This document shows, piece by piece, positions 31,466 through 40,189 of a DNA stretch of 64,000 nucleotides. The DNA comes from Halomonas sp. 1513 (GTDB taxonomy: Bacteria; Pseudomonadota; Gammaproteobacteria; Pseudomonadales; Halomonadaceae). Position 1 is the stretch's first letter, and every line of letters begins with the position of its first letter. Where the stretch lies: NCBI GenBank assembly GCA_001971685.1, contig CP019326.1, positions 2,294,001-2,358,000 of the forward strand. Direction: 5' to 3'. The notes beneath the pieces were generated by a model. It was given only the letters and a program-made list of their open reading frames with translations. It was not told the origin of the DNA and searched no databases. A program made the position numbers and the translations under genes.

Positions 31466-32320
31466 TCAGGCGAAGACCACCGTCTTGTTGCCGTGGATCA
31501 GCACCCGGTCCTCGAGGTGCCAGCGCAGCCCGCGGGCCAGCACCGCCTTTTCCACGTCGCGACCGAAGCGCACCAGGTCATCGGCGGTATGGCAGTGGCT
31601 GACACGATGGATGTCCTGCTCGATGATCGGGCCGGCGTCCAGCTCCTCGGTGACGTAGTGGCAGGTGGCGCCGATCAGCTTCACGCCGCGCTCATAGGCC
31701 TGGTGGTAAGGCTTGGCACCGACAAAGGACGGCAGGAAGCTGTGATGGATATTGATCACCCGCCCGGCATAGCGCTGGCACAGCGCCGGCGGCAGGATTT
31801 GCATATAGCGCGCCAGCACCACGCTGTCGGCATCGGCCTCCTCCACCAGGCGCTCCACTTCTGCGAATGCCTGCGGCTTGGTGTCCGCGGTGACCGGCAC
31901 CCGGTGGTAGGGAATGCCGTGCCATTCGACCAGCGCACGCAGGTCGTCGTGATTGGAGATCACACAGGGGATCTCGCAGTCGAGCTCGCCGGCGGTCCAG
32001 CGATACAGCAGGTCGACCAGGCAGTGACTCTCGCGGGAGACCATCAGCACCACCCGGGGCCGTCTTGCGGTGTGGGTGAGTGCCCAGTCCATGGCGAATT
32101 CGTCGGCGATGGGAGTGAAGGCCTCACGCAATTGATCGGCACTCAGTCCCACCGAGTCGGCGAGGATCTCGTAACGCATGAAAAAACGCCCGGTGGCCAG
32201 GTCGGAGTGCTGGCTGGCCTCGGTGATCGAACCGCCCTGGCGGGCAATGAAACCTGAGACTCGCGCAACGATCCCGACCCGATCGGGACATGACACCACC
32301 AGGCGATAGTAATCGGACAT
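31466..32320 (-). CDS. purU: Formyltetrahydrofolate deformylase
   Basis: PurU hydrolyses 10-formyl-THF to formate and THF, balancing the one-carbon pool. The 284-residue protein has an N-terminal ACT domain (YRLVVSCPDRVGIVARVSGF) and a formyltransferase-type hydrolase domain. That domain carries VISNHDDLRALVEWHGIP, NIHHSFLPSF and TCHYVTEELDAGPII, which includes the catalytic Asn, His and Asp. It is probably co-transcribed with the CbiM-like gene 18 bases downstream. Confidence 0.95.
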   Translation of the reverse strand: MSDYYRLVVSCPDRVGIVARVSGFIARQGGSITEASQHSDLATGRFFMRYEILADSVGLSADQLREAFTPIADEFAMDWALTHTARRPRVVLMVSRESHCLVDLLYRWTAGELDCEIPCVISNHDDLRALVEWHGIPYHRVPVTADTKPQAFAEVERLVEEADADSVVLARYMQILPPALCQRYAGRVINIHHSFLPSFVGAKPYHQAYERGVKLIGATCHYVTEELDAGPIIEQDIHRVSHCHTADDLVRFGRDVEKAVLARGLRWHLEDRVLIHGNKTVVFA

Positions 32321-32470
32321 CGGCTAACCATCAGTAGGAAACAGGGACCATGGAGCCCGTCGGGCTCGACGATAGTGTAACGAATTCAACGGCATCGGAA
32401 TACGCGCGTTGTGGGGCCGGCGAGCCTTCCCGTATGATGAAAGTCCGCTTCCATCAGGCCCCAGGCACTC

Positions 32471-34132
32471 ATGTCGCAACCCCGCGTTACCGTTCGCCGC
32501 CGCCAGCACCCGCCCTTCAAGCTGCTGCCCCTCGGCGGCTGTGGCGAGATCGGCATGAACCTCATGCTCTACGGCTATCAAGGGCACTGGCTGGCGGTGG
32601 ACTGCGGGATGATGATTCGCCAGGACCTTCCGGACACGCCTCTGCAGGTGCCCAATCTGGCGACCCTGGCCAGCCTGGAGATTGCCCCTCAGGCGCTGGT
32701 GATCACCCACGGTCACGAGGATCACATCGGCGCGGCGGCGTGGCTGTGGCCACGCTGGGGTTGCCCGATCTACGCCACGCCGCTGGCGGCCGGACTGCTG
32801 CGCGCCAAGTTTCACGAACGCGGCCTGTCCAGCGATGCCATCCGGGTAATCGAGCCCGGTGAGGCGCTGGACACCGGCCCCTTCAGCCTGCGCTATCTGC
32901 CGCTGACCCACTCGATTCCAGAAAGCTGCGCGCTGCTGATCATGACCCCGCATCACAGGGTCCTGCACAGCGGCGACTGGAAGCTCGACCCCGAGCCGCT
33001 GATCGGCTCTCCCATGGATCCCGCGCTGTTTCAGTCGCTGGCCCCGATCGACCTGGTGGTGGGCGACTCCACCAATGCCACCCTGCCCGGTCATTCGCGC
33101 AGCGAGGGCGACGTGGCGCGGGCGCTCGAGCGCACCCTGGCCGCCTGCCCGGGACGCGTGATCGTCAGCTGCTTCGCCAGTAACCTGGCGCGGGTGCTGG
33201 CGGTGGGTCGGGCAGCCACCCGCACCGGCCGTCGCGTGTGTCTGATGGGACGCTCCATGGAGCGCATGGTGGCGGTAGCGCGCGGACTCGGCTATCTGGA
33301 CGACCTGCCGCCACTGGTGCCGGTGCGCGATCTCGGCTATCTGCCCCCCGAAGAGGTGCTGGTGATCGCCACCGGCAGCCAGGGCGAACCGCGCGCCGCG
33401 CTGTCGCGGCTGGCACAGAATCGCCACCCCCACTTCGAGCTGGTGGCCGGCGACAGCGTGATCTTCTCCGCCAAGGCGATACCCGGCAACGAGCGCCTTA
33501 TCGAGCGCTTGCAATACGGCCTGCGACGACTCGGCGTGACCCTCTACGATGAGCATCAACACCCAGAGCTGCACGCCTCAGGGCATCCGGCCCAGGATGA
33601 ATTGACCACCTTCTATGACTGGGTCAGGCCCCGCTATCTGCTGCCGGTGCACGGCGAGCAGCGCCATCAACAGGCGCATGCGGCACTCGCCGAGCAACTC
33701 GGCATTGCCGCCCCCTTGATCCCGGTCAACGGCGACCTGATGCACTTTGGCGACCACGGGCTTCAACTGCAAAGCCGTCATCCACAACCGCCGTGTATCG
33801 TCAGTCGCAATGCCGTTACCCCGGCGCCCGGACTCAACGGCAATGACACCTCGCGCCGCGGCAGCCTGTTCCTGGCGATGACCGTGACACCCGACGGCGA
33901 TGGATGGACGCGCATTGGTCGCTTGGTGGTCGATGCCAGCGCCGCATCCCATCTCGATGAAGAGGATCTTGGCGACTGGCTGGACCATCAATTGGAGGGA
34001 CTGGATGCCGACGACCTCGCCGAGCTGCGCTACCGCCTACAGCCGCGAATGATCGACTATCTCGCAGAGCGCATGCGCCACTTACCCACCGTACACCTGC
34101 AGCTTCTGGCCGGGGAACGGGTCGACACCTGA
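32471..34132 (+). CDS. RNase J-like metallo-beta-lactamase/beta-CASP hydrolase
   Basis: This 553-residue protein has the MBL metal site THGHEDHIGA preceded by LLPLGGCGEIGMNL, further ligands in LPLTHSIPES and LHSGDW, and beta-CASP motifs (DSTNAT, ATGSQGEP, PVHGEQRH). This is the RNase J architecture, including a C-terminal domain with VDASAASHLDEEDLGD. RNase J is a 5'-exonuclease/endonuclease well known from Gram-positive bacteria and archaea. Its presence in a gammaproteobacterium expected to use RNase E is noteworthy. The activity is inferred. Confidence 0.85.
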   Translation: MSQPRVTVRRRQHPPFKLLPLGGCGEIGMNLMLYGYQGHWLAVDCGMMIRQDLPDTPLQVPNLATLASLEIAPQALVITHGHEDHIGAAAWLWPRWGCPIYATPLAAGLLRAKFHERGLSSDAIRVIEPGEALDTGPFSLRYLPLTHSIPESCALLIMTPHHRVLHSGDWKLDPEPLIGSPMDPALFQSLAPIDLVVGDSTNATLPGHSRSEGDVARALERTLAACPGRVIVSCFASNLARVLAVGRAATRTGRRVCLMGRSMERMVAVARGLGYLDDLPPLVPVRDLGYLPPEEVLVIATGSQGEPRAALSRLAQNRHPHFELVAGDSVIFSAKAIPGNERLIERLQYGLRRLGVTLYDEHQHPELHASGHPAQDELTTFYDWVRPRYLLPVHGEQRHQQAHAALAEQLGIAAPLIPVNGDLMHFGDHGLQLQSRHPQPPCIVSRNAVTPAPGLNGNDTSRRGSLFLAMTVTPDGDGWTRIGRLVVDASAASHLDEEDLGDWLDHQLEGLDADDLAELRYRLQPRMIDYLAERMRHLPTVHLQLLAGERVDT

Positions 34133-34157
34133 CAGCACCTGGCGCTACCCCAAACAC

Positions 34158-34189
34158 GACAAGGGCGACCCCGTAGGCTCGCCCTTGTC
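34158..34189. terminator. Bidirectional terminator hairpin
   Basis: GACAAGGGCGA (34158-34168) pairs with TCGCCCTTGTC (34179-34189) between the convergent RNase J-like and H-NS-like genes. Confidence 0.75.
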
Positions 34190-34210
34190 ATGCTATGCAA
34201 CAGCATTCGA

Positions 34211-34501
34211 TCAGCTTTGCTTGGCGCTCTTCGGCGGACGGCCCCGGCGACGCTTGGGCTGCTCGCCCACCAGGTCATCCAGAGAAAGCCCAGCGTCATT
34301 GATGGCCTCACGAATCTCGGCCAGCTTGCGCTCTTTCATGGCTTCCTCTTGCTGGCGCTGCTTGTCCTCGTCCTGCTTCTGTTCGATAACTTCGCCGATC
34401 ACCTCGGCAAGCTTGTGCAGCTGCTCCATGCTCAACTGACGCGCGGCGGCACGAGCAACGTTCTTATTGCGAGCGATACGCTCTAGAGATTCGGAAGACA
34501 T
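34211..34501 (-). CDS. H-NS-like nucleoid protein with C-terminal AT-hook
   Basis: This small basic-tailed protein of 96 residues has a helical coiled-coil N-terminus (NVARAAARQLSMEQLHKLAEV) that resembles the H-NS oligomerisation region. It then has a GLSLDDLVGEQ segment and ends in PKRRRGRPPKSAKQS. It lacks the C-terminal W-G-R DNA-binding domain of H-NS. RGRP is the core of an AT-hook. The product is therefore probably a nucleoid-associated protein or an H-NS modulator. A TATACT promoter and GGAGG ribosome site precede it. Confidence 0.7.
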   Translation of the reverse strand: MSSESLERIARNKNVARAAARQLSMEQLHKLAEVIGEVIEQKQDEDKQRQQEEAMKERKLAEIREAINDAGLSLDDLVGEQPKRRRGRPPKSAKQS

Positions 34502-34556
34502 CGGCCTCCTCCATATTGAAAGTCAGGTAACACGAACACGCGACACCTGGTTAAAA

Positions 34557-34584
34557 AGTATAAGCAGATATTACGACATGGCAA
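34557..34584 (-). promoter_or_regulatory. Promoter of the H-NS-like gene
   Basis: On the minus strand TTGCCA and TATACT are spaced by 16 bases in AT-rich DNA. The gene starts about 56 bases downstream behind GGAGGAGG. Confidence 0.6.
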
Positions 34585-34597
34585 GAAAAGACCAGAT

Positions 34598-34629
34598 AAA
34601 AAAACCGCCAGTATCGATCGATATGGCGG
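34598..34629 (-). terminator. Intrinsic terminator of the molybdenum cofactor operon
   Basis: On the minus strand a CCGCCA...TGGCGG stem with an ATCGAT-rich centre (34605-34629) is followed by seven T residues. It lies 45 bases after the moaA stop. Confidence 0.9.
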
Positions 34630-34673
34630 GTCTTGGCTTATGACAAGTAGCGGTGAGGCGAGACTATTGGCGC

Positions 34674-35660
34674 TTAGCCACCGGTCATATTCATGAAGCG
34701 AACTACCTGAACATCACCGTCGGTGGTGAAATGATGTCGCTCGGGCTTGAGCGGCATGGCTTCGACAATGGCAGTCTTGAGAGCCTCCATATCGCCCGGG
34801 TGACGACGTAGCACGGCGCGCAGATCCACCGAATGCTCATTGCCCAGGCACAGTAGCAAGCGCCCTTCCACCGTGACCCTGACGCGGTTGCAGGTCGAGC
34901 AAAAGTTATGGCTATGGGGGGAGATGAAACCAATCCGCGAGTCGCTGTCGGCCATACGGAAATAGCGCGATGGCCCCGGGGTAGTTTCGGTGGTGGGCAC
35001 CAGCGGGTAGCGCGCCTCGATCAATCCCTGGACCTCGTCACTGGAGCAGAAGGTCTCGTCCCGCGAGTGATCCGAGACATCACCCAGCGGCATCTCTTCG
35101 ATGAAGCTGATGTCGAGCTTTTCATTGCGTGCAAACTCGACCAGGTCGAGGACCTCATCATCGTTACGCCCCTTGAGTACCACCGCATTGAGCTTGATGC
35201 GCTCGAAGCCGGCGTCACGGGCAGCACGAATGCCGTCGATCACCTTGTGCAGGTCGCCGGTGCGGGTGAGCTGGCGAAACTTGTCGGCATCCAGCGAATC
35301 GAGACTTACGTTGAGCCGCTTGAGCCCTCCCTCGCGCAACGCCCGGGCATGCTTGACCAGCCCGGCGCCGTTGGTGGTCATGGCGAAATCATCGAAGCCC
35401 AGCGTACCGATCTCATTGACCAGTTGCTCGATGCCGCGACGCACCAGCGGCTCACCGCCAGTCAAGCGGACCTTCTCCACGCCGAGCTCGACGAAGGCCC
35501 GCGCCACCATCGCCAGCTCTTCCAGGGTCAGTACCTGGGCGCGGGGCAGAAAGGTCATCTCCTCGCTCATGCAGTAGACGCAGCGGAAGTCACAGCGATC
35601 GGTCACTGAAATCCGCACGTAGCTCACCCGGCGATTGAAATCATCGATCAGCGCGGTCAT
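34674..35660 (-). CDS. moaA: GTP 3',8-cyclase MoaA
   Basis: MoaA is the radical SAM enzyme of the first molybdopterin step. It has two [4Fe-4S] clusters: the SAM cluster in CDFRCVYC and the C-terminal cluster in FCSTCNRV with LLLCLGN. The 328-residue protein ends in Gly-Gly (NMTGG), as required for MoaA activity. The ATG at 35660 overlaps the moaE stop (ATGA). It is the last gene of a six-gene operon that ends at the terminator 45 bases downstream. Confidence 0.96.
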   Translation of the reverse strand: MTALIDDFNRRVSYVRISVTDRCDFRCVYCMSEEMTFLPRAQVLTLEELAMVARAFVELGVEKVRLTGGEPLVRRGIEQLVNEIGTLGFDDFAMTTNGAGLVKHARALREGGLKRLNVSLDSLDADKFRQLTRTGDLHKVIDGIRAARDAGFERIKLNAVVLKGRNDDEVLDLVEFARNEKLDISFIEEMPLGDVSDHSRDETFCSSDEVQGLIEARYPLVPTTETTPGPSRYFRMADSDSRIGFISPHSHNFCSTCNRVRVTVEGRLLLCLGNEHSVDLRAVLRRHPGDMEALKTAIVEAMPLKPERHHFTTDGDVQVVRFMNMTGG

Positions 35661-36112
35661 ACACTCTCCCAACGGCGTGCAGCATGGGTGTCGGTGGCGC
35701 GCTCGGCCACCCAATAAGCGCCGTGCCGGGTATGCTCTTTCTTCCAGAACGGCGCGCGAGTCTTTAGATAGTCCATGATGAAGTCGCAGGCCTCGAAGGC
35801 TGCACGCCGGTGGGCACTGGCCACCGCCACCAGTACGATGGGGTCGCCCGGTGCCAGCCTGCCCACGCGATGAATCAGGCGCACACCCTGCAGGGGCCAG
35901 CGCTGCTCGGCCTCGGCCACGATCTGCCCCAACGCCGCTTCGGTCATGCCCGGATAGTGCTCGAGGCTCAGCGCTTCTACGTCGGGTTTCTCGTTGAAAT
36001 CACGCACCAAGCCAGTGAAACACACCACTGCGCCAATATCACTGCGGCCTTCGCATAGCGCTCGCTGTTCGACACCAGCATCGAAGGGTGCCTGCTGAAC
36101 TCGTATCATCAT
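35657..36112 (-). CDS. moaE: Molybdopterin synthase catalytic subunit MoaE
   Basis: MoaE is the large subunit of molybdopterin synthase and uses thiocarboxylated MoaD to add sulfur to cPMP. The 151-residue product has [41 protein letters not shown] and [10 protein letters not shown] with the conserved Lys residues. The start is ATGATG; either ATG (36112 or 36109) is possible, and the first overlaps the moaCD stop. It sits directly after the gene that carries its MoaD partner. Confidence 0.95.
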   Translation of the reverse strand: MMIRVQQAPFDAGVEQRALCEGRSDIGAVVCFTGLVRDFNEKPDVEALSLEHYPGMTEAALGQIVAEAEQRWPLQGVRLIHRVGRLAPGDPIVLVAVASAHRRAAFEACDFIMDYLKTRAPFWKKEHTRHGAYWVAERATDTHAARRWESV

Positions 36113-36921
36113 CAGCCTCCCGTGACGGGGGGAAAGAAGGCCACCTCGTCACCTTCGGTCAGCGGGGTATCGTCGCCGCCCATGACTTGATTGACCGCGC
36201 ACAGGATGCGCCCCTCCTCGAGCAGCGCAAAGTTGGCGTCACGCGCCTTGAGGGCCAGCTTGAGCGCAGCAACGTCCGGCCGTGACAGCGACTCAAGCGG
36301 GATTTCCAACTCACTGACACCGAGCCGCTCACGCAGCTCGGCCAGACACTTGACTCGCACGCTGCGTGAATCGGCATGCGGACCGAGACTCACTTCACCG
36401 CTCTGGCAATCGTCGGTGACGATGTGGGCAGTCGCCCCCGCCAACGTATCGTCGCGTCGATAGTCGCCGGATTTTCCACCGGTCTTGGAGAGCAGGCGAA
36501 TATCGCCGATCAGCATATCCTTGTCGACTGCCTTGCACATGTCATACAGCGTCAGGCAGGCCACCGAGACCGCCGTGAGGGCTTCCATTTCGACCCCGGT
36601 ACGGCCATTGAGCCGGCAGGTCGCGGTGACCTCGACGCAGCTGCGCTGTTCATCGAGGCGAAAGTCGACGCTGACCTTGGACAATGCCAACTGGTGGCAC
36701 AGCGGAATCAGCTCATGGGTGCGCTTGGCCGCCTGTATGCCGGCGATGCGCGCGGTAGCGAGCACGTCGCCCTTGGGCAAACCGCCGTCGGCCAGCAGCG
36801 CCAAGGTCGCCGGACGCATGCTGATGCTGCCACCGGCCAGCGCCTCGCGGCGACTCTCCTGCTTGTCGGCGACATCCACCATATGGGCTTCGCCGCGGGC
36901 GTTGAGATGGGTCAGGCTCAT
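36112..36921 (-). CDS. moaC: Fused MoaC-MoaD protein
   Basis: One uninterrupted 269-residue frame holds two cofactor proteins. Residues about 1-160 are MoaC (cPMP synthase), with [28 protein letters not shown] and the catalytic Lys region [12 protein letters not shown]. After a roughly 20-residue linker, residues about 185-269 are MoaD, with [14 protein letters not shown] and a terminal FFPPVTGG. The free Gly-Gly end that becomes the thiocarboxylate is preserved. In most bacteria these are separate genes. The order moaCD-moaE matches the usual moaC-moaD-moaE order, so a simple loss of the intergenic stop would explain the fusion. Confidence 0.92.
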   Translation of the reverse strand: MSLTHLNARGEAHMVDVADKQESRREALAGGSISMRPATLALLADGGLPKGDVLATARIAGIQAAKRTHELIPLCHQLALSKVSVDFRLDEQRSCVEVTATCRLNGRTGVEMEALTAVSVACLTLYDMCKAVDKDMLIGDIRLLSKTGGKSGDYRRDDTLAGATAHIVTDDCQSGEVSLGPHADSRSVRVKCLAELRERLGVSELEIPLESLSRPDVAALKLALKARDANFALLEEGRILCAVNQVMGGDDTPLTEGDEVAFFPPVTGG

Positions 36922-36934
36922 AGCGTTTCGTGCC

Positions 36935-38185
36935 TCATAGCAAACTGTCGAAGGGTTGCACGGTGACCGTTTCGCCGCTGGCCACCGCGGCCCGCATTGC
37001 GTCGATCTCGATCAGGCAGTTGGCGGCACTCATCGAGGACAGGATCCCGGAGCCCTGGGCGCCGGTGCTGCGCACCCACAGCTGGCCGTCGGCGTCGCAG
37101 CGGTAGACCCCGCGCAGGAAGTCGACGCGTTCCAGACGGCTGCTGAGCGGCGCCTCGGCGCGCGCCGTGAGTCGCGGCGGCTGCCAGTCAGGCTCGCCCT
37201 GCAGGCGCCTGAGCACCGGCTGCACGAACTCGAGGAAGGTCACCATGACCGCCACCGGATTGCCGGGCAGGCCAAAGAAGGGAATTTGGCGCGGCCCCAG
37301 CCGTCCACAGGCCAGCGGCCGGCCGGGACGAAGGGCGATTCGCCAGAAGCCGAGCTCGCCGAGCTGATGGAGCGCCGCCTTGATCCAGTCGGCCTGGCCC
37401 ACCGACACGCCGCCGCTGGTGATCAGCATATCGTGGTCGCGGGCGGCGGCGCCCAGCGCGCTGACCACCTCGTCGCGGCGGTCGGCGAGGATGCCCAGGT
37501 CGCTGACCTCGGCGCCAAGCCGCGTCAACATGCCGTGCAGCGTATAGCGGTTGGCATCGTAGATGCCCGCTTCTGGCAGCGGCTGCCCCGGCGCGGTCAC
37601 TTCGTCACCGGTGGAGAAGATCGCCACCCGCGGCCGGCGATGCACCCTGGCATCCGCTAGCCCCAACGACGCCAGCAGGCCGAGGTGCTGCGGCAACAGC
37701 CGCGTACCGGCGTCGAGCACTCGCTGACCACGTCGGATGTCCTCACCGGCCTGGCGCACGTTCTGACCGCGCCGTACGCGCTCGACGTGACTGACCTCGA
37801 GCGTATGGTCATCGACGGCCGCGAGCTGCTCGCTCATGATCACGGTGTCTGCGCCATCGGGCAGCGGCGCACCGGTGGTGATGCGTAGCGCCGTGCCCGC
37901 CGCCAGCGGTCGCGGCCAACGCTGGCCGGCGAGCACCTCGCCGACCACCGGCCAGCGTGGCGTAGGCTCCTCGGGCCAGGCCAGCGCGATGCCATCCATC
38001 GCCGCATTGGTATTCTGCGGCACCTCGATGGGCGACACCGGCGACTCGGCCAGCACCCGCCCCAGGAGCGCCGCGAGGGGCACCCGCTCGGCGCCCAGCG
38101 GCGCCTGGAATAGCTCGTCCAACGCCGCACGCGCCTCCTCGACGCTGAGCATGCGCTCGCCGAGCTCGAAACATGACAGCGTCAT
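36935..38185 (-). CDS. moeA: Molybdopterin molybdotransferase MoeA
   Basis: MoeA inserts molybdate into adenylylated molybdopterin. The 416-residue protein has [54 protein letters not shown] and GLPGNPVAV, which are the expected substrate-binding segments with the catalytic Asp residues. The ATG at 38185 overlaps the mobB stop (ATGA). It lies between the guanine-nucleotide branch genes mobA/mobB and the pterin-forming genes in one operon. Confidence 0.95.
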   Translation of the reverse strand: MTLSCFELGERMLSVEEARAALDELFQAPLGAERVPLAALLGRVLAESPVSPIEVPQNTNAAMDGIALAWPEEPTPRWPVVGEVLAGQRWPRPLAAGTALRITTGAPLPDGADTVIMSEQLAAVDDHTLEVSHVERVRRGQNVRQAGEDIRRGQRVLDAGTRLLPQHLGLLASLGLADARVHRRPRVAIFSTGDEVTAPGQPLPEAGIYDANRYTLHGMLTRLGAEVSDLGILADRRDEVVSALGAAARDHDMLITSGGVSVGQADWIKAALHQLGELGFWRIALRPGRPLACGRLGPRQIPFFGLPGNPVAVMVTFLEFVQPVLRRLQGEPDWQPPRLTARAEAPLSSRLERVDFLRGVYRCDADGQLWVRSTGAQGSGILSSMSAANCLIEIDAMRAAVASGETVTVQPFDSLL

Positions 38186-38745
38186 GCCGGCACCTCCCGC
38201 GGCCGCGCCTGCTGCGGCCAGCGCTGCTGCCAGGCAACCACCCAGTCGCATAGCCGCTGGTGATCGTCGAGGTCGAGCGCTTCGACCCCCGCCGGCAGCG
38301 CCAGCGCATCGGGACTGGCCACCGCTTGCACCCAGGGATCGTCGAACGCCAGCAGCGGCTTGCCCAGTGCCGCCCGATGCAGCTCCAGCTTGGGCAGCGG
38401 CCAGGCCTTGAAGCCTTCGACCAGCACCAGGTCGGGGGCCAGTGGCGCCAGTTGCGCAAGCAGCTGCGCGAGGTCGGGCTCATCGTGATGCGCCGTGTTG
38501 TACATCAGCGCGGTGCGGTGACGCGAGGCGATCAGCATCGGCGCGGCGCCCGCCTCGCGCAGCCGATAGCTGTCCTTGCCGGGCTGGTCGATATCGAAGG
38601 CGTGGTGGGCATGCTTGACCACTGCCGGCTTGAGGCCACAGGCCTGTAGCCGAGGCAGCAGCGCCTCGAGCAGGGTGGTCTTGCCGGTACCGCTCCAGGC
38701 GGCGATACCCAGCAGCGGTAGCTGCGCGTCGAAGGTCAGCGTCAT
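38182..38745 (-). CDS. mobB: Molybdopterin-guanine dinucleotide biosynthesis adaptor MobB
   Basis: MobB is a GTP-binding P-loop protein that assists MobA in making the bis-MGD cofactor. The 187-residue sequence has the Walker A WSGTGKTTLLEAL, KHAHHAFDIDQPGKDSYR and VLVEGFK. It overlaps moeA downstream (ATGA) and mobA upstream by four bases. Its presence implies that the organism has DMSO-reductase-type molybdoenzymes needing bis-MGD, though none is in this window. Confidence 0.93.
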   Translation of the reverse strand: MTLTFDAQLPLLGIAAWSGTGKTTLLEALLPRLQACGLKPAVVKHAHHAFDIDQPGKDSYRLREAGAAPMLIASRHRTALMYNTAHHDEPDLAQLLAQLAPLAPDLVLVEGFKAWPLPKLELHRAALGKPLLAFDDPWVQAVASPDALALPAGVEALDLDDHQRLCDWVVAWQQRWPQQARPREVPA

Positions 38746-39353
38746 CGCGGTTCCGTTGGCATGCCATTGCCCAGGCGCTGCTCGAGGGCCTGGCGCTGTT
38801 CGGGATTGTTGAGGTTGGCGAAGGCCTCGGGGCAGTCGCTGAAGTCGACGTAGTACTCGGCGTGACGGGCGTACCAGCGGTCGATCTTGCGCTCGCCGGC
38901 GCCGAGTGCCGTAGCCAGGTCGTCAGCCAGTGCGCGGCGCATCAGTGCCACCACCGGGTGGGCGCGCTCACCGTCATGGGCGACGGCGATGTCGTGCTCG
39001 CCGATGCCTTGCCACAACCGCGGCACCAGATCCATGGGCAGCGCCGGCGTATCACAGGGCACCACCACCACCCACGCCTGGCGGGCGGCCAGCAGGCCGC
39101 TCAAGATCCCCATCAGCGGCCCCTGGTAGCCCGCTTCGCGGTCGCTCACCACGCGACAGCCTAGCGCCCGGTAGTCATCCAGGTGACGATTGGCGTTGAT
39201 CACCACTTCCTCGACATAAGGCGCCAATCGCTCATGCACATGGCTGACCAGCGGCCGGCCCAGGAAATCGCTGAGCCCCTTGTCGCAGCCCCCCATGCGG
39301 CGCCCCTGGCCGCCGGCAAGAATCACGCCGCAGAGCGGCAGCCGCTGGTTCAT
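38742..39353 (-). CDS. mobA: Molybdenum cofactor guanylyltransferase MobA
   Basis: MobA attaches GMP to molybdopterin. The 203-residue protein starts MNQRLPLCGVILAGGQGRRM, the nucleotidyltransferase signature, followed by GGCDKGL and VVPCDTPALP with the metal-binding Asp. The ATG at 39353 has AAGGG at suitable spacing. Another in-frame ATG at 39371 adds six residues but has no ribosome site. It is the first gene of the mobA-mobB-moeA-moaCD-moaE-moaA operon. Confidence 0.93.
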   Translation of the reverse strand: MNQRLPLCGVILAGGQGRRMGGCDKGLSDFLGRPLVSHVHERLAPYVEEVVINANRHLDDYRALGCRVVSDREAGYQGPLMGILSGLLAARQAWVVVVPCDTPALPMDLVPRLWQGIGEHDIAVAHDGERAHPVVALMRRALADDLATALGAGERKIDRWYARHAEYYVDFSDCPEAFANLNNPEQRQALEQRLGNGMPTEPR

Positions 39354-39455
39354 CTCGATGCCCTTCGTCATACCATCATAATCTCACGGCCGTCATCGGC
39401 AGTGCATTGAGCTTGCCCGAGCCTGACCAACCGGTCAAACCCGATAAGCGCTGTC

Positions 39456-39473
39456 AGTCTTTACCTAAAGACT
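39456..39473. promoter_or_regulatory. Operator candidate upstream of the XRE-cupin gene
   Basis: AGTCTTT-ACCT-AAAGACT is a perfect inverted repeat in the 250-base gap between mobA and the XRE-cupin regulator. A smaller TGACC-AACC-GGTCA repeat lies at 39424-39437. Either could serve the divergent genes. Confidence 0.45.
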
Positions 39474-39603
39474 ACCCCATGGACGCTGCCACTGCGACAG
39501 CCAGAGCCGTTATACAGGCCTAAAGTCATAGTCGATTCATCGGCTTATCTTTGCTCCGAGGACACGCTATCATGCCGTCAAGGATCTTCAACAAGGACAG
39601 CGC

Positions 39604-40185
39604 ATGAGTGGTTTCGACGTCGGAGCACGTCTCAAGCAACTGCGACTACGGGCGGCGCTTTCGCAGCGTGAGCTGGCCAAGCGCGCCGGGGTGACCAACA
39701 GCACCATCTCGCTGATCGAGCAGAACAGCGTCAGCCCCTCTGTCAGCTCGCTGAAGAAGATACTCGATGCCATGCCGGTGTCGATCAGCGAGTTCTTTGC
39801 CGGCGAACAGACCAGCCAAGAGCAGGTCTTCTATCGCGCCAGCGACCTCACCGAGATCGGCGACGGCCAGCTGTCGTGGCGGCTGGTGGGCGCGCGGCGC
39901 CCCAACCGCAGCATGTCGATCATCCATGAGCGCTACCCGCCCGGTGCCGACACCGGCGCCGACATGCTCGAGCATGACGGCGAGGAAGGCGGCGTGGTGG
40001 TAACTGGCACCATCGAGCTCACCGTCGACGGCGAGGCACGCCTGCTGACCGCCGGCGATGCCTACTATTTCGATTCGCGCCTTCCCCACCGCTTTCGCAA
40101 CGTCAGCGACGGCGAGTGCGTGATCGTCAGCGCCAACAATCCTCCGTCATTTTCCGACGGTGGTGGCGAGCGCCACCACCACTGA
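39604..40185 (+). CDS. XRE-family regulator with C-terminal cupin (PuuR-like)
   Basis: This 193-residue protein has an N-terminal Cro/XRE helix-turn-helix (RLKQLRLRAALSQRELAKRAGVTNSTISLIE), a linker and a C-terminal cupin fold (GEEGGVVVTGTIELTVDGE, YYFDSRLPHRFRN). PuuR of E. coli, the putrescine regulator, has this plan and size. No polyamine genes are nearby, so the effector is unknown. The last codons (GGGERHHH) are encoded by a perfect 10-bp hairpin that probably terminates transcription. Confidence 0.85.
   Translation: MSGFDVGARLKQLRLRAALSQRELAKRAGVTNSTISLIEQNSVSPSVSSLKKILDAMPVSISEFFAGEQTSQEQVFYRASDLTEIGDGQLSWRLVGARRPNRSMSIIHERYPPGADTGADMLEHDGEEGGVVVTGTIELTVDGEARLLTAGDAYYFDSRLPHRFRNVSDGECVIVSANNPPSFSDGGGERHHH
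40159..40180. terminator. Hairpin inside the XRE-cupin 3' end
   Basis: GGTGGTGGCG (40159-40168) and CGCCACCACC (40171-40180) form a perfect stem with a two-base loop. It overlaps coding sequence just before convergent uraA. A bidirectional terminator is inferred. Confidence 0.5.
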
Positions 40186-40189
40186 GCGG

